From NCBI GenBank assembly GCA_963805455.1, contig CAWDUJ010000004.1, positions 120,685 to 184,684 on the forward strand: a DNA stretch of 64,000 bases. Direction: 5' to 3'. Of this stretch, positions 54,608 through 61,878 are shown in pieces (the first letter of the stretch is position 1; each line of letters starts with the position of its first letter). This stretch comes from VRUE01 sp963805455 (GTDB lineage Bacteria; Actinomycetota; Thermoleophilia; Solirubrobacterales; 70-9). Under the pieces are notes generated by a model. The model was given only the letters and a program-made list of their open reading frames with translations, was not told the origin of the DNA and ran no database searches. Position numbers and translations under genes: made by a program.

Positions 54608-57313
54608 CTATCGCGGGGCGCCCGCACGCCGGGCGCGGAACAGCTTGAAGCGAGAGTCGAAACCCTTGAGGCGACGTTCGCCCGCGAACGAGTAGTCGTA
54701 GCCCTCCCCCACCGCCTCCATCGTCGGCTCATCGACGACGACGCTGCCCGGCCTGGCGATCCCGGTGATCCGGCTCGCCTTGTTGACGGAGCTGCCGTAG
54801 TAGTCGCCCGACTGGGCGATCGCCGGTCCGAAGGCGATCCCGGCGCGCAGGAACGGGAACTCGTCGCCTTTCGCCTCGGCGGCGTCGACCAGTCCGACCG
54901 CCGCGTCGAGCATCGGCCCGGGCTCGCCGCAGACCATCATCGCGGCGTCGCCGATCATCTTCACCAGCCGCACCGGGGGCTTCGCGACTTCGACCGCCAT
55001 TTCCTCGAACGTGCCGGCGACCGAGCCGAGCTCCTCGGGCGCGATCTCCTCTCCCAGCCTGGTGAACTCGACCAGGTCGGCGAAGCAGACAGCGACGTCG
55101 GCGGTGCCGCGTATCTCCCCTGAGGCGAGGTCGGCGGCGCCGATCACGTCGCGGCGGACCTGCTCGAGGGTGTGGGCGCGCAGGGCGTAGACCAACGTCG
55201 GCTCGATCAGCGGCATCAGGTACTCGGCGGCGCCGGCGAAGCGGAGCGCGAGGTCCCGCTCGGTGTCTCCCGGCTGCATCATCGTCCGCACCGTCAGCTC
55301 CCGGTTGGCGGCCGCGATCCGCGCGGTGCCGGTCCCGATCGTCCGCGCCACCTGGATGATGCCGTCCTCGGGCAGGCCGGCATCGAGGAAGTCGCGCACG
55401 CGGTGCGCCGCCTCGAGCTCGGCCTCGGTCAGGGTCTGGCTGTCGGGATCCGGGTAGGGGATGCCGATCGCCGCCGTCGCCCGCTGGAGGAGGTCGAGGT
55501 CGACCCCGGAGAGCTCGGCGATTTCGCGCGGCGTGTAGCGGGGGCCGTCGCCGGCCAGCGCGCGCTCGACCGGGAGCAGCGTCAGGCGCGCCCCCGCGAC
55601 CGCTTCCCGCAGCTCCTCCAGTGCGACTCCTTCGGAGCTCAACCGCTCGAGCAGCTCAAGCCGCGCCGCCCGGGCGTCGCCCTCGACGCCGTCGAGCAGC
55701 CCCTCTGCCTCGAAATCAATCGTCATGCGGATCGCAACGCTACCGCCGCGACGCGGGTCTCCGCCGCCGCTCAACGCACCCGTAACGCCGTCGCGGGCCA
55801 CCGCCTGGCAGCCGCCGAAGAAGAGGTTGATCCGGGGCCGGCGCAGAACCTCGATTCCACGCGCTTCGATCCGCGCCAGCGCCTCCTCGTCGATCCCCGG
55901 CTCGGCCTGGACGACGTCCTGCTCGAAATGCAGCCGCGGGGCCCGCACCGCCTCGTCGGCGCCCATCCCCTGCTCGACGACGCGGACGATCGTCTGCAGG
56001 ATCGCCGAACGGATCCGGTTCGAGCCCGCGCTGCCGAGCCCGAGCTCGATCTCGCCGTCCCGCAGGACCACGCTCGGCGCCATCATCGACGGCACCCGGC
56101 GGCCGGGGGCGATCGCGTGGAACCCGAGCGGGTTGAGGTCCTCCTCGCCGAGCATGTTGTTCAGGATCACCCCGGTTCCCGGCACCAGGACGCCCGACCC
56201 GGAGCCATTGGAGCAGGTGACCGCGGCGCACATCCCCTCGCCGTCGAGGACCGAGATGTGGGTCGTCGACCCGAGCAGGTCACCCGCCTTGAGGTCGAGC
56301 GCGGCCGGGTCGAGCATGGCGCCGCTGAGGCCCTCCTCGTAGAGCGCCTCGGCGAACTCCTCGCCCCGGGCCCGATTGGCGGCGTCCATCGCCGCGACCA
56401 GCTGCTCGGGGCCGCTCCGCTCGCCCAGCCGCTCGAGCAGGCCGAGGCAGTAGGCGATCAGGAGCCCCCCCGAGGACGGCGGCGGGTTCATCAGGACCTC
56501 GGTGCCGCGGAAGCCCGCCCGGATCGGCTCCCGCTCGATCGCCCGGTAGGCGGCGAGGTCGCCGGCACCGATCGCGCCCCCCGCGGCGGCGACGAACTCG
56601 GCGATGGTCGCAGCGACGTCGCCTCGGTAGAAGGGCTCGACCCCCTCGGCGCCGAACCGTTCGAGATCCTCCGCCAGCTCCGGGAAGCGGAACGTGTCGC
56701 CCTCCCGGATCGGGTTCCCTCCCGGGGCGTAGAGCTCGCGCGTTCCCTCGAGCCTGGCGTGGATCGGGGCGAGGATGTCGAGGATGTAGGCCTGCTCGGC
56801 GTTGACCGGCGCCCCCTCGCGAGCGAGCCGAATCCCGTCGGCGCCCAGCTCGGAGAGCGGCATCGAGCCGAACCTCTCCAGCGCCAGTGCCAGGCCGGCG
56901 GCGGTCCCGGGCACTCCGCACGAAGCAGGCCCGACGTAGAACGTCTGCACGGTCTCGGCGTCGAAGTGGACCGGGACGGCGACCAGGTCGGCTCCGCGCT
57001 CGACCCCGTCGAGGCCCGGCGCCGCGACGAAGAAGTCGATCAAATAGGTTCCGACCCCCTCCTCGCCTCCCGCTCCCTCGCGAGAATCAGATTTCGACGC
57101 TCGCTCGCTCCCGCGGTCGGAGGTGGTCGGGTGGGTCCTCGCACCGTGGACCATCATGAAGCCGCCGGCGCCGAACCCGGTCAGCGGGCTCTCGACCGCG
57201 AACGAGGCGAGGACCGAGGCGATCGCGGCGTCGACCGCGTTGCCGTCGGCCCGCAGCACACGGGCTCCCGCCTCGGCGGTCAGTGGGTGGCCGGCGGCGA
57301 CTACCCCGTTCAC
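54608..57313 (-). CDS. gamma-glutamyltransferase fused in frame to a class III adenylyl cyclase
   Basis: 901 residues. Residues 1-529 are a gamma-glutamyltranspeptidase-like Ntn hydrolase with the autoprocessing nucleophile Thr350 in GSTTHISVLDGEG. Residues 530-901 begin MTIDFEAEG and match the Rv1264-type regulatory domain plus a cyclase catalytic domain: metal Asp in CFADLVEFTRLG and KMIGDAAMM, ATP-specifying Lys (VKMIGD) and Asp (GDYYGSSVN), transition-state Asn and Arg (VNKASRI). All cyclase residues are intact. Residues 60-87 are a low-complexity insert coinciding with a palindromic repeat. No signal peptide. Removing one C near 55727-55730 would give separate genes overlapping as ATGA, so the fusion may be an artefact. 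GTG start. Confidence 0.85.
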   Translation of the reverse strand: MNGVVAAGHPLTAEAGARVLRADGNAVDAAIASVLASFAVESPLTGFGAGGFMMVHGARTHPTTSDRGSERASKSDSREGAGGEEGVGTYLIDFFVAAPGLDGVERGADLVAVPVHFDAETVQTFYVGPASCGVPGTAAGLALALERFGSMPLSELGADGIRLAREGAPVNAEQAYILDILAPIHARLEGTRELYAPGGNPIREGDTFRFPELAEDLERFGAEGVEPFYRGDVAATIAEFVAAAGGAIGAGDLAAYRAIEREPIRAGFRGTEVLMNPPPSSGGLLIAYCLGLLERLGERSGPEQLVAAMDAANRARGEEFAEALYEEGLSGAMLDPAALDLKAGDLLGSTTHISVLDGEGMCAAVTCSNGSGSGVLVPGTGVILNNMLGEEDLNPLGFHAIAPGRRVPSMMAPSVVLRDGEIELGLGSAGSNRIRSAILQTIVRVVEQGMGADEAVRAPRLHFEQDVVQAEPGIDEEALARIEARGIEVLRRPRINLFFGGCQAVARDGVTGALSGGGDPRRGGSVAIRMTIDFEAEGLLDGVEGDARAARLELLERLSSEGVALEELREAVAGARLTLLPVERALAGDGPRYTPREIAELSGVDLDLLQRATAAIGIPYPDPDSQTLTEAELEAAHRVRDFLDAGLPEDGIIQVARTIGTGTARIAAANRELTVRTMMQPGDTERDLALRFAGAAEYLMPLIEPTLVYALRAHTLEQVRRDVIGAADLASGEIRGTADVAVCFADLVEFTRLGEEIAPEELGSVAGTFEEMAVEVAKPPVRLVKMIGDAAMMVCGEPGPMLDAAVGLVDAAEAKGDEFPFLRAGIAFGPAIAQSGDYYGSSVNKASRITGIARPGSVVVDEPTMEAVGEGYDYSFAGERRLKGFDSRFKLFRARRAGAPR
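57051..57130. repeat. palindromic repeat inside the GGT coding region
   Basis: Terminal arms CCGACCCCCTCC (57051-57062) and GGAGGTGGTCGG (57119-57130) pair 11 of 12. The middle has AGAATCAGAT and CGCTCGCTCGCTCCCGCG, as at 474-556 and 44156-44246. It is read in frame as part of the GGT protein. Confidence 0.65.
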
Positions 57314-57322
57314 GGGGCTCGG

Positions 57323-58729
57323 CTAACCGGGCAGGAACTCGGGGACGTCGAGGCTGGCGAGCTCGTCGCGACCGGATGCCCGCCCGCGCCCGCGATCCTT
57401 CGTCCGCCGGATCGTCGGCTCGCCGCTGCGCCGCGCCGGCGCCGAGCGGCCGTCGAACCGGGTGGCGACGACCGTCACCCAGATCTGATCGGTGAGCGCC
57501 TCGTCGACGTTGGCGCCGAAGATGATGTTGGCGTCGGGGTGCGCCGCTTCACCGACCAGCTTGGCCGCCTCGCTGACCTCGACCAGCGAGAGGTCGGAGC
57601 CGCCGGTGATCGAGAGCAGGATCGCGCGGGCGCCCTCCATCGAGGTCTCGAGCAGGGGCGAGGAGATCGCTTTTTCGGCGGCGAGCAGCGCCCGGCCCTC
57701 GCCGGTGCCCATCCCGATCCCGAGCAGCGCCCGGCCGGCGTCGGACATGATCGTCCGGACGTCGGCGAAGTCGAGGTTGATCAGCGCCGGCAGCGTCACC
57801 AGGTCGGAGATGCCCTGGACGCCCTGGCGCAGCACGTCGTCGGCGACCTGGAAGGCCTCGACCATCGAGGTCTGTTCGTCGAGCACCTCGAGCAGGCGGT
57901 CGTTGGGGACGACGATCAGGGTGTCGACCTCGGCGGCCAGCGCCTCGATCCCCTGACCCGCCTGGTTGCCGCGGCGGCTGCCCTCGAAGCTGAACGGCTT
58001 GGTGACGATCCCGACGGTGAGCGCGCCGACCTCACGCGCGAGGCGGGCGATCACCGGCGCCGCGCCGGTGCCGGTGCCGCCGCCGGCGCCGGCGGCGACG
58101 AAGACCATGTCCGACCCCTTGAGGAGCCGCTTCAAGCGGTCCTGCTCGTCGAAGGCGGAGCGGTGGCCGAGCTCGGGGTCCGCCCCCGCGCCGAGGCCGC
58201 GCGTCTGGGTTTCGCCGATGTGGACGGTGACGTCGGCGACGCAGAGCTGGAGCGACTGAAGATCGGTGTTGACGGCCATGAACTCGACTCCGGGGACCCG
58301 GGCCTCGACCATCCGGTTCACGGCGTTGACTCCGGCGCCGCCGACGCCGACGACCCTGATCACGGGCTGGTGCGGCTGGCCGCTGCCGAGGGGCTCGTAT
58401 TCCGGTTCCTCGCGCCCATAGCGGGGCGCGTCCTGAAGCTGCTCCTCGCGGGAGGGGGGATCCTCGGAGAAGACCCTCTTCAACCGCTCAGGTGGTGTCT
58501 CGGTGGACGTCTCTCCGACGGGCTCCGGCTCGGCGGCCTCCTCGACCGGCGGCGCGGTATCGACGGGCGCCTCCTCCGCTTCGCGTCCGGGGGCGGCGGG
58601 CGTCGCTAGGTCGGATGAAGGCGGCGGGGTATCCAACTCAGGCGGGTCGGCCGGGGCGTCGTCGGCGGTCGAGCGGAACAGATCGGCGAGGGGACCCTCG
58701 CGCATACTCGCCCGCTTACGCCGACTCAT
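57323..58729 (-). CDS. ftsZ: cell-division protein FtsZ with long N-terminal extension
   Basis: 468 residues. GTPase domain from ~122: IRVVGVGGAGVNAVNRM, tubulin signature GAGGGTGTGAAPVIA, T7 loop NLDFADVRTIM, and C-terminal anchor peptide LDVPEFLPG for partner binding. The first ~120 residues are Glu/Pro/Ala rich and disordered; residues ~43-53 (TPAAPGREAEE) come from a repeat also in parA. ATG at 58729 is chosen because GAGGAGGT sits nine bases upstream. It overlaps parA by 14 bases. No other division-cluster genes are nearby. Confidence 0.92.
   Translation of the reverse strand: MSRRKRASMREGPLADLFRSTADDAPADPPELDTPPPSSDLATPAAPGREAEEAPVDTAPPVEEAAEPEPVGETSTETPPERLKRVFSEDPPSREEQLQDAPRYGREEPEYEPLGSGQPHQPVIRVVGVGGAGVNAVNRMVEARVPGVEFMAVNTDLQSLQLCVADVTVHIGETQTRGLGAGADPELGHRSAFDEQDRLKRLLKGSDMVFVAAGAGGGTGTGAAPVIARLAREVGALTVGIVTKPFSFEGSRRGNQAGQGIEALAAEVDTLIVVPNDRLLEVLDEQTSMVEAFQVADDVLRQGVQGISDLVTLPALINLDFADVRTIMSDAGRALLGIGMGTGEGRALLAAEKAISSPLLETSMEGARAILLSITGGSDLSLVEVSEAAKLVGEAAHPDANIIFGANVDEALTDQIWVTVVATRFDGRSAPARRSGEPTIRRTKDRGRGRASGRDELASLDVPEFLPG
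58570..58600. repeat. repeat core inside ftsZ
   Basis: CCTCCTCCGCTTCGCGTCCG followed by GGGGCGGCGGG; 30 of 31 bases match 59576-59606 in parA and most match 20975-21005 and 44160-44190. Confidence 0.75.
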
Positions 58730-59741
58730 TGGCCAAGACCTCCTCTGCAAGCGCTCGGTAGTAGCTGGCCGCGTTGCTCTCGGGATCGTACTTGAGCACG
58801 CTGGCTCCCTTCACCGGGGCCTCGGCGAACTTGATCGCCTTGCGGATCCGCGACTTGAAGACCAGGTCGCCGAAGTTCTCTTCGAGGATTTCGACCGCCT
58901 CCTTGGCGTGGACGGTCCGCGCGTCCAGCATCGTCGGCAGGATGCCCTCGATCCGCACCTCCGGGTTCAGGTTCTCCTGGATCATCTTCAGCGTGTTCTG
59001 GAGCTGAACCAGCCCGCGCATCGAGAGATACTCGCACTGGACGGGGACGATCACCTTGGTCGCCGCCGTCAGCGCGTTGATAGTCAGCAGCCCGAGGCTC
59101 GGCGGCGTGTCGATGCAGACGAAGTCGTAGTCGCCGGCGACCTCCTTCAGCGCCTTCTCGAGCGAGCGCTCACGGCCGATCTTGGTGCTCATCGCGATCT
59201 CGGCGCCGGCGAGGTCGATCGAGGCGACGGCGATGTCGATCTCCCGATGCTGGATCACCTCGCTGATCGGCATGTCGTTGACCAGCACGTCGTAGAGGCT
59301 CTTCTCGACCTTGTCGGGGTCGATGCCCTGGCTCATCGTCAGGTTCCCCTGTGGGTCCATGTCGATGCAGAGCACCCGGTACCCGGTCTCGGCGAAGGCG
59401 ACGGCGAGGTTCAGGGTCGTGGTCGTCTTCGCGACCCCGCCCTTCTGGTTGGCGAAGGCGATCACCTCGGCATGCTTGACGGCAGCCTCCGGTGCCTCCT
59501 CCTCGACCACGGTCTCGTGCCGGCTCGGCGCAATCAGGTCGGTGGCCATCATCCGCTCCGGCTCGTTACCCGCGTCCTCCTCGGCTTCGCGTCCGGGGGC
59601 GGCGGGCGGCGTCTCGAGCTCACCCGCGGCCCCAGGCACCTCGGGAACGGCCTCCTCCATCTCGAGAAGCTCCTCGACGATCGGGTGCTCCTCGACCACG
59701 GTCGCGTCCGCCTGCTTGGATTTTCTGCTGAGGAATCCCAT
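58716..59741 (-). CDS. ParA/Soj-family ATPase with disordered N-terminus
   Basis: 341 residues. Deviant Walker A NQKGGVAKTTTTLNLA (~98-112), Walker B region YDFVCIDTPPSLGLLT, and VIVPVQCEYLSMRGLVQL. Chromosome/plasmid partition ATPase type. The first ~90 residues are acidic and disordered; ETPPAAPGREAEE (residues 43-55) comes from the repeat shared with ftsZ. ATG at 59741 chosen over an in-frame extension. No parB is adjacent, so it may be an orphan ParA/MinD-like positioning factor for FtsZ (inference). Confidence 0.92.
   Translation of the reverse strand: MGFLSRKSKQADATVVEEHPIVEELLEMEEAVPEVPGAAGELETPPAAPGREAEEDAGNEPERMMATDLIAPSRHETVVEEEAPEAAVKHAEVIAFANQKGGVAKTTTTLNLAVAFAETGYRVLCIDMDPQGNLTMSQGIDPDKVEKSLYDVLVNDMPISEVIQHREIDIAVASIDLAGAEIAMSTKIGRERSLEKALKEVAGDYDFVCIDTPPSLGLLTINALTAATKVIVPVQCEYLSMRGLVQLQNTLKMIQENLNPEVRIEGILPTMLDARTVHAKEAVEILEENFGDLVFKSRIRKAIKFAEAPVKGASVLKYDPESNAASYYRALAEEVLANESA
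59576..59606. repeat. repeat core inside parA
   Basis: CCTCCTCGGCTTCGCGTCCG followed by GGGGCGGCGGG, one base different from the ftsZ copy and read in the same frame. Confidence 0.75.
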
Positions 59742-59830
59742 TGCGGCCGTATTCGCATGGGTACCCGTTTTTCCTCCCACCGAGCGAAATTGCTACGAAT
59801 TGCCCGATTCCTGAACTTCTCGACAAGCGG

Positions 59831-60727
59831 TTGGTCTTCGTGACCGGCAAGGGGGGCGTCGGCAAGACCACCGTGGCGGTGGCCCTCGGCCTGCGTGCCG
59901 CGGCCGAAGGAAAGCGGGTGATCGTCTGCGAGGTCGCGGCCCAGGAGAACGCCTCGCGGTTCTTTGATCATGACCAGGTCGGGTTCCACGAGGTCGAGAT
60001 GGAGGAGAACCTCTGGTCGATCTCGATCGACCCCGACGAGTCGATGCGCGAGTACGTCCTGCTCCAGCTCAAGGTCAGGGCGATGCGCGACCTCCTCTTC
60101 CGCAGCCGCATCTTCACCTACCTGGCCGCGGCGACGCCGGGGCTGAAGGAGCTGGTGACGATCGGCAAGATCTGGGAGCTGACCCAGCCCGACCGCAAGG
60201 TCAAGAGCGGCCGCAAGTACGACCTGGTGATCGTCGACGCCCCGGCGACCGGCCACGGGATCGGCTTCCTGCAGACCCCGCGCACCTTCGCCGCGATCGC
60301 CCGGGTCGGGCCGATCCACTCGCAGGCCCTGCAGCTGAACGCGCTGATCACCGACCAGGACCACACCGGCACCGCGATCGTCGCCCTGCCGGAGGAGATG
60401 CCTGTCAACGAGTCGGCGGCGCTCGAGCACGACCTTCGCAACGAGGTCGGGATCGCGGTCGACCGGATCTACCTCAACGGCCTCTACCCCGAGCGCTTCT
60501 CGAAAGAGGAGGCGGAGCGCCTGGGGACGCTGGCCGGGAGCGCCGACGGGCCCGAGCGGGCGGCCGCGCGGGCGGCTCTCTCCGAGCACGGCCGCGCCCG
60601 CTCCCAGCGGGCCCAGCTGGCGCGGCTGCGACGGCGAGTCGAGACCCCCGTCAAGACCCTCCCCTTCCTCTTCGAGCCCGACCTCGACGTCGAGGCGGCG
60701 CGCGAGCTGTCGCGGAAGCTCAACTGA
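59831..60727 (+). CDS. ArsA/Get3-like ATPase, first of a pair (BagA/Rv3679-like)
   Basis: About 298-328 residues. The P-loop is VFVTGKGGVGKTTVAVALGL at the very N-terminus, then the switch I region and VIVDAPATGHGIGFLQTP, with the C-terminal ALPEEMPVNESAAL. Start unclear: family members begin about six residues before RLVFVTGKGG, but no ATG or GTG is there. Options are TTG at 59831 (used here), TTG at 59741 (would touch the divergent parA start) or ATT at 59807. Mycobacterial homologues form a heterodimer with the next gene. Confidence 0.88.
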   Translation: MVFVTGKGGVGKTTVAVALGLRAAAEGKRVIVCEVAAQENASRFFDHDQVGFHEVEMEENLWSISIDPDESMREYVLLQLKVRAMRDLLFRSRIFTYLAAATPGLKELVTIGKIWELTQPDRKVKSGRKYDLVIVDAPATGHGIGFLQTPRTFAAIARVGPIHSQALQLNALITDQDHTGTAIVALPEEMPVNESAALEHDLRNEVGIAVDRIYLNGLYPERFSKEEAERLGTLAGSADGPERAAARAALSEHGRARSQRAQLARLRRRVETPVKTLPFLFEPDLDVEAARELSRKLN

Positions 60728-61878
60728 TGCCCGCCGTCGACCAGCTCCTCGAGGGCAAGGACATCTGCATCTGCGCCGGCTCGGGAGGGGTCGGCAAGAC
60801 GACGACCTCGGCGTCGATCGCGGTCGGGATGGCGGCGCGCGGTCTGAAGGTCTGCGTGCTGACGATCGACCCCGCGAAGCGGCTGGCCGACTCGCTCGGG
60901 ATGAAGGAGCTGGGCAACGAGGCCGAACGGGTCGACCCGGCCCTGTTCGAGAGCCAGGGGGTCGAGATCAAGGGCGAGCTGTGGGCGATGATGCTCGACG
61001 CCAAGGCGACCTTCGACGAGCTGGTGGCGCGCCAGGCGCCCGACGAGGAGTCCCGGGACCGGGTCCTCGAAAACAGGATCTATCAGCAGATCTCCAACGC
61101 CCTCGCCGGCTCGCAGGAGTACATGGCGATGGAGAAGCTGTTCGAGCTCCACAGCGACGGCCGCTTCGACCTCCTCGTCCTCGACACCCCGCCGACCCGC
61201 AACGCCCTCGACTTTCTCGACGCCCCAAAACGCCTGACCCAGTTCATCGAAGGCAAATCGCTGCGGGTCTTCATGAAGCCGACCGGGCTGGCGGCGCGCG
61301 TCGCCGGCCGTGGCGCCTCGGCAGCTCTCTCGGTCCTGAAGCGGATCGTCGGCTTCGACCTGATCGCCGACCTCGCCGAGTTCTTCAACGCCTTCAGCGG
61401 GATGGTCGACGGCTTCCAGGCACGGGCCCGGCGCGTCAACGGGCTGCTCGCCGACTCGCGGACCAGCTTCCTGGTCGTCTGCGGCCCGCAGGGCGAGCCG
61501 GTCGACGAGGCCGTCTATTTCCATCACAAGCTGATCGAGGCGGAGCTGCCGTTCGGCGGGGTGATCGTCAACAAGGTCCACTACCCGGCCGAGCACCTGC
61601 GGGGAGACGCGGCCGACCTCCGCGCGGGACTGACCGAGAAGCTCGGCGATGCCGACCTGGCCGAGCGGGTCGCCGACAACTTCTCCGATTATCAGGCGCT
61701 GGCAGAGCGCGACGCTCGCAACATCGAGCGGCTGACCAAGGAGCTGGATACCGACTCGGTGATCCGGGTCCCCTACCTCGACGAGGACGTGCACGACCTC
61801 GCCGGTCTGGCCGAGATCAACCGCTACCTGTTCGCGAGCAGTGAGGAGCGGGTCGCGATCGCCGCCGGTCGGGCCTAG
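60727..61878 (+). CDS. ArsA/Get3-like ATPase, second of a pair (BagB/Rv3680-like)
   Basis: 383 residues. Walker A CAGSGGVGKTTTSASIAVG, switch LTIDPAKRLADSLG as in ArsA/Get3, and LLVLDTPPTRNALDFLD. Cysteines of the arsenite or zinc site of Get3/ArsA are not evident, so arsenic transport is unlikely. ATG overlaps the stop of the first ATPase by one base (TGATG). Role unknown in bacteria; in mycobacteria the pair is linked to central metabolism and virulence. Confidence 0.92.
   Translation: MPAVDQLLEGKDICICAGSGGVGKTTTSASIAVGMAARGLKVCVLTIDPAKRLADSLGMKELGNEAERVDPALFESQGVEIKGELWAMMLDAKATFDELVARQAPDEESRDRVLENRIYQQISNALAGSQEYMAMEKLFELHSDGRFDLLVLDTPPTRNALDFLDAPKRLTQFIEGKSLRVFMKPTGLAARVAGRGASAALSVLKRIVGFDLIADLAEFFNAFSGMVDGFQARARRVNGLLADSRTSFLVVCGPQGEPVDEAVYFHHKLIEAELPFGGVIVNKVHYPAEHLRGDAADLRAGLTEKLGDADLAERVADNFSDYQALAERDARNIERLTKELDTDSVIRVPYLDEDVHDLAGLAEINRYLFASSEERVAIAAGRA

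Noticed and set aside
55172..58609. A 1,145-codon open frame on the plus strand
   Set aside because: It is antisense to GGT-cyclase and FtsZ, rich in Arg/Asp/Gly without any domain; a by-product of high GC in the opposite strand.
60727..61878. Arsenite-efflux ATPase
   Set aside because: No arsB, arsR or arsenite-binding cysteines are visible; the Get3/Bag-like reading fits better.
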